Source: Methylococcus mesophilus
Lineage (GTDB): Bacteria; Pseudomonadota; Gammaproteobacteria; Methylococcales; Methylococcaceae
Assembly: GCF_026247885.1 (NCBI RefSeq)
Contig: NZ_CP110921.1
Span: forward strand, 930,001-994,000
DNA length: 64,000 nucleotides
Direction of reading: 5' to 3'
A program made the position numbers and the translations under genes. A model generated the notes under the pieces. The model was not told the DNA's origin. It saw only the letters and a list, made by a program, of their open reading frames with translations, and did not search any database. Positions 56,739 through 64,000 of the stretch are shown here, piece by piece (position 1 is the first letter of the stretch; every line of letters starts with the position of its first letter).

Positions 56739-57635
56739 ATGTTCCCATCCGGGATTTCCGCTGTCGATCACCACCCCAGGACGCGCGTGCCGGTCCTGGA
56801 TGCCGAGATGAGCTACGTCGATGTCGGCGAAGGCGCACCCATCGTGTTCCTGCACGGCAACCCGACCTGGTCCTACCTGTGGCGCAACATCATCCCCCAT
56901 GTCCAGCCCCTCGGCCGCTGCCTGGCGCCGGATCTGGTGGGGATGGGCCAGTCGGGCGGTGCGCCCGCGTCGGCTTATCGATACTTCGATCACGCCCGGT
57001 ATCTCGATGCCTGGTTCGAGGCGGTGGGCATCGGCGGTGAGGTGATCCTGGTGGTCCACGACTGGGGCTCGGCCCTGGGCTTCCATTGGGCCCGCCGCCA
57101 TCCGGAACGGGTGCAGGGCATCGCCTATATGGAAGCCCTGGTGCAACCGAGACTATGGTCCGATTTTCCCCCGCCACGGGAGCAGATCTTCCGCCGCCTC
57201 CGCGCGGAGGAAGGCGTCAGGATGATCGCGGAGGACAACTTTTTCGTCGAGACCGTGCTGCCGAAGAGCATCCTGCGGAGTTTGACGGAGGAAGAAATGG
57301 ACGCCTACCGGCACCCGTTCCGTACGCCGGAATCCCGACTGCCGACGCTGGCCTGGGCCCGCGAACTGCCCATCGACGGGGAGCCGCGGGACGTCGCCGA
57401 AGTGGTCGAAGCCTACGGCGCCTGGCTTGCGGCCTGCGACATCCCGAAGCTGTTCCTCAACGCCGAGCCGGGCGCGTTGCTGGGACCGCGCGCACGCCGA
57501 TTCTGCCGGCAATGGCCGAATCAGACCGAAATCACCGTGCCGGGCATCCATTACCTGCAGGAAGATTCGCCCCGCGAAATCGGCACGGCGCTGGCGCGGT
57601 TCGTCGCCCGGCTCCACGCGTCGGCGGTCCGGTGA
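56739..57635 (+). CDS. dhaA: Haloalkane dehalogenase (HLD-II type)
   Basis: 298 residues, alpha/beta hydrolase. The nucleophile Asp and halide-binding Trp are in [13 protein letters not shown], the second halide ligand Asn in [13 protein letters not shown], the acid Glu in YMEAL and the base His in PGIHYLQED, the HLD-II (DhaA/LinB) pentad. It hydrolyses haloalkanes to alcohols without cofactor. ATCAGGAG precedes the ATG. It follows the cupin by 62 bp on the same strand, and the lipoprotein hydrolase gene converges on it six bases away. It is cytoplasmic, with no signal peptide. Confidence 0.93.
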   Translation: MFPSGISAVDHHPRTRVPVLDAEMSYVDVGEGAPIVFLHGNPTWSYLWRNIIPHVQPLGRCLAPDLVGMGQSGGAPASAYRYFDHARYLDAWFEAVGIGGEVILVVHDWGSALGFHWARRHPERVQGIAYMEALVQPRLWSDFPPPREQIFRRLRAEEGVRMIAEDNFFVETVLPKSILRSLTEEEMDAYRHPFRTPESRLPTLAWARELPIDGEPRDVAEVVEAYGAWLAACDIPKLFLNAEPGALLGPRARRFCRQWPNQTEITVPGIHYLQEDSPREIGTALARFVARLHASAVR

Positions 57636-57641
57636 GCCGCG

Positions 57642-58880
57642 TTATTTATGCCGAAGCTCCGCCGACGCCCCCATCCATCGGCCTGCATCCCGGCTCAGCC
57701 AATCCCTGGCGCGCTCGCGCCCTTTCAGGACGAGATCGAGGAACGCCGTGCTGACGCTGGCCACCTCGGCCCAATGCCGGACGTCGGGCCCGCGCTTTCG
57801 CAGCGGCCGGTCGGCAGGCCGCATTGCCCCCCCGGACGGACCGCCGGCTGAGCCATTGCGGGCGCCCCCGGGGCCGGAACGCTGACCGACCTGCAATGTA
57901 AGGTCCTCGCGGGACCAAGGCATCCATCCTCCCCCTTCCGATCCTTCGCCCGGTACCGGCTGCGACGGCGGCCCTTTCCATTTCTGCCCAGGCTCCACGC
58001 CGGCAAGGGCGTCGTGGGTACCGCCCTGCAGCACCAGCAGGTATTTGCCGCCGGGCGGCATGGACTGCCACAGGGCCGAGCGCAGGGAGGTGGCGCTCAT
58101 GCCATAGGGGTCATCGTCGTCGGTGCCGGTCACGGCAAGCAGGGGCATCGCCATCCCCGCGGCACGCTCGTCCAGTTTGCCTTCGGCCAGGGTGACATGG
58201 GGACTGAGAACGACGGCGCCGGCAAAATTGAATTCGGCGTTTGCCGGGAACGCCGCCTTGACCGCCTCCCCCGCCAAGGCGGAAGCGGCCTGGGCGCCGA
58301 GATCGAACCCCGTCACCGCCGTTTTGGCCGGATCCGCGACGGCATAAGGGCTACCCGGAATCGCAGCGCGCTGGCGCAGTTCGCCCAATGCCCAGGCCAA
58401 GTGGCTCAGCCGGCTTTCCAGCGAGGCCGAGGAGAAGTAGGTCCGCCCTGTCGCCCGCAGTTCGCCGGCATCGAGCTTGTCCGAGGCCCAGAATACTTTG
58501 CCGAGAGCCGCCGGCTGCACGGTGAACACGGCGTAGCCTGCTGCCGCCCAACTGCGGCGCCAGAATGCCCCCGCGGTGGCGTCTTCGCCCAAGCCGGGCA
58601 GATAGACGACGAGCGGGAAATGCCCGCCCGTGGTGGGCGCGATCAAACTGACGTCGAGATCGGTGCGCACGTGTTTCCACGTTTCGCGAGCCTCGTTCGT
58701 CGCATAAATCCGCTCCGGGCGGTAGCCTCCCTGGGCGTCGAACTCCTCCAGCTTCGCTTGTGCCTCTTCCGGCAACGGCGGGCCTGGCTGCATGCATCCG
58801 GCAGCCGACAGCAGGGCGGCAATGACCGCCAACCGACGACGTAAAAAGGCCCCATACATATCGGCTCGCGGCTGGTTCAT
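57642..58880 (-). CDS. Lipoprotein with alpha/beta-hydrolase fold and Asp at the nucleophile elbow
   Basis: 412 residues from the ATG at 58880, chosen for AAGGAA eight bases upstream; the frame extends 50 codons more. Lipobox SAAGC. PLVVYLPGLGED resembles an oxyanion loop. The elbow reads VTGFDLGAQAAS, placing Asp where PAF-acetylhydrolase/chlorophyllase-like hydrolases have Ser. VTGTDDDDPYG could supply the acid and GGTHDAL the histidine. The C-terminal 100 residues are Gly/Pro/Arg-rich. Substrate and activity are unknown; it may be non-catalytic. It converges on dhaA. Confidence 0.7.
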   Translation of the reverse strand: MNQPRADMYGAFLRRRLAVIAALLSAAGCMQPGPPLPEEAQAKLEEFDAQGGYRPERIYATNEARETWKHVRTDLDVSLIAPTTGGHFPLVVYLPGLGEDATAGAFWRRSWAAAGYAVFTVQPAALGKVFWASDKLDAGELRATGRTYFSSASLESRLSHLAWALGELRQRAAIPGSPYAVADPAKTAVTGFDLGAQAASALAGEAVKAAFPANAEFNFAGAVVLSPHVTLAEGKLDERAAGMAMPLLAVTGTDDDDPYGMSATSLRSALWQSMPPGGKYLLVLQGGTHDALAGVEPGQKWKGPPSQPVPGEGSEGGGWMPWSREDLTLQVGQRSGPGGARNGSAGGPSGGAMRPADRPLRKRGPDVRHWAEVASVSTAFLDLVLKGRERARDWLSRDAGRWMGASAELRHK

Positions 58881-59023
58881 AGGACGATTTCCTTGCATCG
58901 GCTTCCAAAAAAGAGAGTTTTCGCATTTGCCCAATCCGGGCATTTTGGTATTTTTGCCCAGTTTTAAGGGGTTGAAATGTCGGATTCGTAAGATCGCTGC
59001 CCCCAACTTGAAGAGCCTACCCG

Positions 59024-60757
59024 ATGCCAAAGACCAGCCCTATCATCGCCGCGCTGTCCCTCACTGTCGCGGTCTGCCACTGCCAAGCCAGCTCGGCTTC
59101 TCCGATGCCGGCTGTGATCGTCGAGCCGCAGGATCAACAAACGAAGGCCACCGTAACCCGTGCCATCCGCAGCGCCAGGCAGTCGGTGGATATCGTCGTC
59201 TACGACCTGGGCGCTCAGGACGTGCTCCGGGCCCTGCAGGCCGCCAGGATCAGACTGGCCCGCAACCGGCCGGCATCCCCCGCGATCCGGGTCATGGTCA
59301 ATCCGCAGTGGTTCAGCGCCTCGGCCACTGCCGTCCAGGCTGCGTACTGGCAGGTGATGATGACACAACTCGGGGTCGATCCGACGACGGGGCGCTCGGC
59401 GGACGGCGTCGTCCAATTCAACTATGCGGCAAGCAACTTTCAGATCACCCATCAGAAGACGCTGGTCATCGATGCCCGCAGGAAGGACGGCTCGGACTAC
59501 GGCCGCGCTTCCGCGCTGCCTGCGTCCGCCAAGGCAATCGTCGCCACTTTCAACCTCCAGGCATACGGCTGGCCCAGCACCTGGAGCGGCTCGACGCCAG
59601 GAAGAAACTGCCCGAACAATCCCCGATGTTCGTTCGCCGCCAATACCCGCGATTTCGGCGTGGTACTGCACGACCGAGATCAGATATTCACCATCGAGCG
59701 CGTCTTCTCGTCCGATTTTCACGGCCCCTCGCCCACCGAATCCAACCTCGCGCTGGGGCTGAACGACCCCGCCGAGACGCTGGTCTGGAGCAACGGCACG
59801 TTGGGAATCGCCGCGCCGCCGCCGGACGGTTTCGGCAATGTGATCGCGTTCGCCGCAGACGCCTATCCCGCTTTCCCGGCCGAAAGCTCAGGCAGCGGAT
59901 TTTATCCCTACCCTTACGGCGCCTTCGTCGCGGATGCCCTGGCCGCACCGGGCCAAGTACGCGCCGGCACGGTGGCCGGCAATGCCAAGGCGGTGCTGTT
60001 GAACTTGATCGGCGCCGCAGCCAAAGCCGCTGAAACCGGCATCGCCGCGAAGCTGTACATCTATAACGAAGAATACGCCGATACGGACATCCTGGCGGCG
60101 ATCAACGCCGCGGCCGCAGTCGGGGTCCAGGTCAGGGTTCTGATGACCTTCAACGCCGGCAACGGGTCCGCCTACCAGCAACTGGTCACGACCGCCCGCC
60201 CCGACGGGTCTCCGGTGGACGCCGTCGTCCATCTCTACCCCGATACCTCCAGCTACATGTACTTGCACGCCAAGATGGTGTACCTGGATTTGCCGGGCGG
60301 ACGAGACGATCAGGTCGTCCTCGGTTCGCAGAATTTCAGTCCGACATCGCTGGAGCAGAACCGCGAACTCGGTGTGAGGCTGAGTGCGGCGAAAGGCAGC
60401 CTCAGCCGGCCCGCCTCCGCCAAGCTGCTTTCGACCTTCCGCAGGGATTTTGCCTATCTGGGCAGGGATGTCCCGGGCTGTCCGGTCGTGGTGATTTCAC
60501 CGACGAACACTTGGAATGCCCAGATCGCCGGGCTCAACGCTACCACCGGCTGCCCCGTACCCTCCTCCGCTGCACGCCGGTATGACACGCCGCCGCTCCC
60601 GACCGCGGCGGAAACCACCTATTTTCCCGCGCCCTTGACCGGGGTGCAGAACACCTATCAGCCGCCGTTGCCGCAAGGCCCGATCACCGGCTTCACGCCG
60701 CCGGCCTGGGTGCTGGTCGGGGCCGATGGCAGTCGTTCCAACTGTTACGGCGACTGA
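59024..60757 (+). CDS. Exported phospholipase-D-like protein
   Basis: 577 residues with a signal peptide (MPKTSPIIAALSLTVAVCHC) that might also be a lipoprotein signal at VCHC or CHCQ. Two HxK half-sites are present: ITHQKTLVID (about 145) and YLHAKMVYLD (about 420), the second followed by GSQNFSPTSLEQNREL as in PLD phosphodiesterases. The N-terminal motif VDIVVYDLGAQDVLRAL is typical of the fold. The C-terminal 100 residues are proline-rich. It is probably periplasmic or secreted. Substrate could be phospholipid or nucleic acid. It ends at a strong terminator. Confidence 0.85.
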   Translation: MPKTSPIIAALSLTVAVCHCQASSASPMPAVIVEPQDQQTKATVTRAIRSARQSVDIVVYDLGAQDVLRALQAARIRLARNRPASPAIRVMVNPQWFSASATAVQAAYWQVMMTQLGVDPTTGRSADGVVQFNYAASNFQITHQKTLVIDARRKDGSDYGRASALPASAKAIVATFNLQAYGWPSTWSGSTPGRNCPNNPRCSFAANTRDFGVVLHDRDQIFTIERVFSSDFHGPSPTESNLALGLNDPAETLVWSNGTLGIAAPPPDGFGNVIAFAADAYPAFPAESSGSGFYPYPYGAFVADALAAPGQVRAGTVAGNAKAVLLNLIGAAAKAAETGIAAKLYIYNEEYADTDILAAINAAAAVGVQVRVLMTFNAGNGSAYQQLVTTARPDGSPVDAVVHLYPDTSSYMYLHAKMVYLDLPGGRDDQVVLGSQNFSPTSLEQNRELGVRLSAAKGSLSRPASAKLLSTFRRDFAYLGRDVPGCPVVVISPTNTWNAQIAGLNATTGCPVPSSAARRYDTPPLPTAAETTYFPAPLTGVQNTYQPPLPQGPITGFTPPAWVLVGADGSRSNCYGD

Positions 60758-60765
60758 AACCTCCG

Positions 60766-60806
60766 CCGGTGTCGCCGAACGTCCTGGCGTCAGCGACACC
60801 GGTTTT
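60766..60806 (+). terminator. Rho-independent terminator after the PLD-like gene
   Basis: Perfect 10-bp stem (CCGGTGTCGC / GCGACACCGG) around a 17-base loop that can form a small inner stem, followed by TTTTCCTT. It starts nine bases after the stop. Confidence 0.75.
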
Positions 60807-61440
60807 CCTTATGCGGCCATAGCAGGTCCGCTGAGCGGGCTGGGCTCGTGCCAGTCCCCCCAGGGCAGTCCGGCCTCACCGAGAAATACGACGCTCCAGG
60901 ACGTCGTCGATGGGGTGGAAATTGAACCTCTGAGGACGCGCCCGGTGCCTATGACTGGGCACGCGCATCCTCCTTTCACTCGATTTTCGAGCGCCCGGCT
61001 CTGGTGCAACCTCCAGTATTCGTATTATGATTGCTTTTGATCGTAATACTTTTCTCGAAGCACACGGCTCTGCGAATCGATGTCACCCCCGCTTTGGGCA
61101 TGACTGGGAAATTGGAGACGCCCCTGAACGAGCGGGCTTCGGCACGCCGGTCGCCTGCAATGGACTCAGCGAGTCTTATCAGCGAACGCAGGGTGCTCCT
61201 CCGACTGCAAAGTAGCGATCAGGCTTTCCGCAACCCCATGAGTCCACGGAGCATAGATTCAGTGCTCCCTGCGAAGCGGGTTCAAAGGTTGTACGAAACT
61301 GAGATAGCGCCGCTGGCGCACGATGAATCCGGGTGAACCCTTGCGTCATCGTTGTTCCTTGAGGGCAAATCGCGGCGCGGCGCGTCTCGCCCCAAGGCCA
61401 GACAGGACGGCAACGCATCCCTCGATCGGAGGACGAAAAA
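60807..61440. other. Interval without a supported gene
   Basis: About 630 bp. Short frames at 60726-61040 and 61031-61336 lack ribosome sites and recognisable content. No hairpin, repeat or promoter stands out beyond the GGAGG ribosome site just before 61441. It may hold decayed sequence or regulatory DNA for the downstream reductase. Confidence 0.45.
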
Positions 61441-63207
61441 ATGAAGAATTTGGCTGCACCGGGCACGGCTCCCAACACCGCTCCATGCCAACCGGAAAGA
61501 ACGGAATACAGGATCGTCTCGATCAATGCGAGCAAAATCAAAGAAGTCCAATTCAAAGAGAAGACGGTGCCGACGGGCATTTTCAAGCAGCCGGTAACCG
61601 GCCCCGTCCTCATCGGATTCGATGGCATCGGCGGCGACGAACAAGCGGATCTGAGGTGCCACGGCGGGCCTCACAAAGCCGTCTACCTCTACGGCAGGCC
61701 CGGCTATCTCCACTGGGCGTCGTATCTTGGCCGGCGGCTTTCACCGGGGACTTTCGGAGAAAACCTGACGGTCGAAAATCTGATGGAGGACGATGTCCGC
61801 ATCGGCGACCTCTTGACCTGCGGCGACCTCATACTCCAGGTCAGCGAGCCGCGTATATCGTGTTTCAAGCTGGCGATGACCCTACAGGAAGATCCCGGTT
61901 TCTCGAAAATTTTCCTGGCGGACGGCCGTGTCGGATTCTACGCGCGCGTGTTGCGCGAAGGCCGGATCGCGGTCGGCGACCGGCTTGTCCACCAGCCCAC
62001 CCCCTTGCCGTCACCCACGGTTCGAGAGTTCGTCCAAGCGACCTATGACGCGAATGCCAGCCTGTCGGAACTCAAGTTCGCCCGCAACGCCGTAGACCTT
62101 TCTCCGGAATGGCAGGCGCTGATTGCGAAGCGCGCCAGCGCACTCCGGCTCGCCAAACAAGGCAAGGCATGGCCGGGATACAAGCGGTTCGTCGTCGCCG
62201 AACGCCACGAGGAATGCGCCGGGATCGTGTCGTTTTATCTTGCCCCAGCGGACGGGACAGCGCTTCCCGCTTACCTCCCCGGTCAGCACATTGTTGTGCG
62301 CACGGACCTCCCGAACCACGGCGAAGTGGTCAGAAGCTATTCGATGTCTTCCGGCCGACCGATGTCGAATCGGCTGCGGATCACGATCAAACGGGCGGAG
62401 TTCGCGGCGGATGACACGCCCAAGCGCCTATCGATGTCGGCCTATTTGCATGATTCCATTCAAGCCGGCGACGAACTGGACGTCAAAGCGCCCGCCGGAA
62501 GATTCTTCATCGACGAGACCGACGACACACCGCTGATCCTCTTGGCGGGCGGTGTCGGTATCACGCCCCTGTTCGCAATGTTCGAAGGCGCCGCCCTGTC
62601 CGGGTGTGCGGCAACCCTGATTTACGCCGCGCGTAATGAAGCGGAACGTTGTTTCCGCGAATCCATAGAACAACTGTGTGCTGCCCATCCGAACCTGCGC
62701 GCGAGGTTCTTATCGGAAGCGGAGTTTGCGCCCTCGCTGGCGCATAACACGCGTAAGGGACGTATGAGTTCACAAGCCTTGTCTGAGCTTGACATGAAGG
62801 AGGCGAACATCTTCGTCTGCGGACCTCCGGGTTTTCTCGATACCGCAGAATCCCTGCTGAAGGAGGCCGGGGTTCCGGACAGCAGGATTCACGTCGAAGC
62901 TTTCGGTACACGCGCCCGAGGATCTGCCGTGATCTCTTCGGTACTGTCCGGCGAGGACCATACCGTCACGTTCCGGAAATCCGGTTTCGAAGTGAAATGG
63001 AGCGCCGATCAGGGAACGCTGCTCGATTTGGCAGAGGCGAACGGACTGCGACCGCCTTTCGGTTGCAGGGCAGGCACCTGCCAGGCTTGTACAACCCGCA
63101 TCCTCTCAGGCTCTCTCGATTATCTCGAATTGGTCGACCCGCCTTCGCCGGAGGAGACGTTTATCTGCTGCACGATCCCGACGTCCGACGTGGTACTCGA
63201 CCTCTAA
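61441..63207 (+). CDS. MOSC domain-ferredoxin reductase-2Fe-2S ferredoxin fusion
   Basis: 588 residues, with GGAGG eight bases before the ATG. An N-terminal YiiM-type MOSC domain (about 20-235) has GGPHKAVYLY and the candidate molybdenum-ligand cysteine in RISCFKLA. A FAD/NAD reductase follows (RSYSMSS flavin motif; GGVGITPLFAMFE nucleotide motif), then a plant-type 2Fe-2S ferredoxin at the C-terminus (CRAGTCQACTTRI, with a fourth Cys in FICCTI). YiiM reduces N-hydroxylated compounds; fusing it to its own electron chain suggests a self-contained NAD(P)H-dependent reductase. Cytoplasmic. It converges on a NikR-like gene. Confidence 0.9.
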   Translation: MKNLAAPGTAPNTAPCQPERTEYRIVSINASKIKEVQFKEKTVPTGIFKQPVTGPVLIGFDGIGGDEQADLRCHGGPHKAVYLYGRPGYLHWASYLGRRLSPGTFGENLTVENLMEDDVRIGDLLTCGDLILQVSEPRISCFKLAMTLQEDPGFSKIFLADGRVGFYARVLREGRIAVGDRLVHQPTPLPSPTVREFVQATYDANASLSELKFARNAVDLSPEWQALIAKRASALRLAKQGKAWPGYKRFVVAERHEECAGIVSFYLAPADGTALPAYLPGQHIVVRTDLPNHGEVVRSYSMSSGRPMSNRLRITIKRAEFAADDTPKRLSMSAYLHDSIQAGDELDVKAPAGRFFIDETDDTPLILLAGGVGITPLFAMFEGAALSGCAATLIYAARNEAERCFRESIEQLCAAHPNLRARFLSEAEFAPSLAHNTRKGRMSSQALSELDMKEANIFVCGPPGFLDTAESLLKEAGVPDSRIHVEAFGTRARGSAVISSVLSGEDHTVTFRKSGFEVKWSADQGTLLDLAEANGLRPPFGCRAGTCQACTTRILSGSLDYLELVDPPSPEETFICCTIPTSDVVLDL

Positions 63208-63243
63208 CGATGAGAAGCGGTGACTGAAGGGATCGAATCCGCC

Positions 63244-63738
63244 CTATTCGTGCTGCGTATCCGAAAACGGATGCAGTTGAGGAATGAGCGCGGCGACGAG
63301 TTCGAGGCGGCCCCAAATCACCCCCCGCTGTGTGATCATCGCATCCGCAATCGCCTGGACTTTCGGTGGCGGCCCTTGAACGAGGATGACCTCCAGGGTG
63401 CGTTCGCCATCGAGCAGCACGTGCAGGGAGGATATGACCTCCGCGATATGCTGGCGCTGCAGGTCCGCAAGTCTTTGCTGGACACCCGGCGCAAGGTTGT
63501 CGTAGAAGAGCGTGATGGTGCCGACCATCACACGGTCGCCGACTTCGTTGCGATGTTCGACCAACGAGCGATGAATGATTTTGGCAACGGCCTGCGACCG
63601 ATTGGCGAATCCGCGTTCGTTGACCATCGTGTCGAGTTCGGACAGCAAGTCTTCGGACAGCGATATGCTGATCCGGCTCACCAGCCGTTTACCGTCACCG
63701 TCCGCTGCAGCACTCGAGCGCATCGTACCTTTCGCCAT
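63244..63738 (-). CDS. NikR-like ribbon-helix-helix regulator lacking most of the nickel site
   Basis: 164 residues. The RHH DNA-binding domain is RLVSRISISLSEDLLSELD...ANRSQAVAKII. A NikR-type ACT-like C-domain follows (QHIAEVISSLHVLLD; QRGV). GGGAGGAG precedes the ATG. By alignment with E. coli NikR as I remember it, the ligands become His76 to Arg95, His87 kept as His106, His89 to Leu108 and Cys95 to Thr114. High-affinity nickel binding is therefore unlikely; another ligand is expected. It has a longer N-terminal arm than E. coli NikR. Target genes may lie upstream, beyond the window. Confidence 0.85.
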   Translation of the reverse strand: MAKGTMRSSAAADGDGKRLVSRISISLSEDLLSELDTMVNERGFANRSQAVAKIIHRSLVEHRNEVGDRVMVGTITLFYDNLAPGVQQRLADLQRQHIAEVISSLHVLLDGERTLEVILVQGPPPKVQAIADAMITQRGVIWGRLELVAALIPQLHPFSDTQHE

Positions 63739-64000
63739 TCCACTCCTCCCGCGTCACCTGCGCTATTTTATTCGAGTCCGTCAAGAATCCTTGGAGGCTC
63801 GGGCTCTTCTCAAGAGGCTAACCCTGCGGTCCATGGCACAAGTCTGCCAGATTCGCACTTGCTCTGGACACGCCATGAGTTGTGGCATCCCTCGCCCAAC
63901 GTCATCGATCCGGATCGGTATGCTCGTTCTCAAGAAACCGGAAGATGGCCGGATTTCCGCAACCGGCCGCGTTGAAACGGAGCCAGGGTGAAGCCTCCTG
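63739..64000. other. Upstream region of the NikR-like gene
   Basis: 262 bp to the window edge with no supported gene. A long overlapping frame on the plus strand is the shadow of the regulator gene. No inverted operator like the E. coli NikR site was recognised. Confidence 0.4.

Noticed and set aside
60726-61336. Short plus-strand frames after the PLD-like gene
   Set aside because: No start signals, no recognisable content, and the first overlaps the terminator.
63220-63991. Plus-strand frames over the NikR-like gene and the window edge
   Set aside because: Shadow of the regulator gene; no ribosome site and no family.
1-64000. CRISPR array, prophage, tRNA or rRNA genes
   Set aside because: No regularly spaced direct repeats, no integrase or phage structural genes, and no cloverleaf or rRNA sequence recognised by eye. 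tRNA absence should be confirmed with tRNAscan-SE.

Overview
The window is GC-rich chromosomal DNA from a gammaproteobacterium. The best fit is a type X/type I methanotroph of the Methylococcus group. The main reason is a complete mcl-mtkA-mtkB cluster (malyl-CoA lyase plus malate thiokinase), a serine-cycle module rarely found outside methylotrophs. It sits beside core genes in typical gammaproteobacterial arrangements (dusB-fis, hldE-dnaB-alr, proteobacterial speD). The genus is an inference; no methane-oxidation gene lies in the window.

Layout. 1-4.3 kb (minus): an operon of an AMP/thymidine phosphorylase-type enzyme, a short PRPP-synthetase-like protein, a GlrK/QseE-like histidine kinase and a lipoprotein that runs off the edge. 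4.4-5.9 kb: an ABC permease/ATPase pair without a binding protein. 6.0-7.5 kb: a DUF2076 protein and an exported orphan. 7.7-13.5 kb: a tripartite RND efflux operon. 14.2-19.1 kb (minus): alr, dnaB, hldE and a proline iminopeptidase. 19.3-20.2 kb: an outer-membrane protein. 20.7-29.7 kb: a long run of plus-strand metabolic genes (mcl, mtkA, mtkB, rhodanese, dtd, acetyltransferase, dusB, fis, purH, glcF). 29.7-31.5 kb (minus): speD, an OsmC-like protein and a small membrane protein. 31.6-38.1 kb: an alpha/beta hydrolase and a 1,921-residue alpha-2-macroglobulin.

38.1-41.4 kb is an accessory, AT-richer island. It holds two small lipoproteins, a 143-bp MITE-like element with perfect 17-bp terminal inverted repeats, a DUF1963-like protein, and a trypsin-fold protease carrying a SEC-C metal motif. 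41.4-49.1 kb returns to core metabolism: a UbiH/UbiF-type hydroxylase, an exported protein, a succinate-semialdehyde-type dehydrogenase, and a giant FAD/Fe-S oxidoreductase. 49.1-50.6 kb is an isolated AT-rich membrane protein, probably acquired. 50.8-54.5 kb has an alpha/beta hydrolase, a DUF2459 protein, a di-heme peroxidase and a tiny ORF. 54.7-60.8 kb is a catabolic-looking cluster: a MocR/PdxR regulator broken by two frameshifts, a cupin, a haloalkane dehalogenase, an alpha/beta-fold lipoprotein with Asp in place of the usual Ser nucleophile, and an exported phospholipase-D-like protein. 61.4-63.7 kb pairs a MOSC-ferredoxin reductase fusion with a NikR-like regulator that has lost three of its four nickel ligands.

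How they work together. Malate is activated by MtkAB and split by Mcl into acetyl-CoA and glyoxylate, so the nearby GlcF and the giant FAD/Fe-S oxidase could handle 2-hydroxy acids around glyoxylate. The phosphorylase/PRPP-synthetase pair points to nucleotide-ribose salvage. No tRNA, rRNA, CRISPR array or intact insertion sequence was seen.
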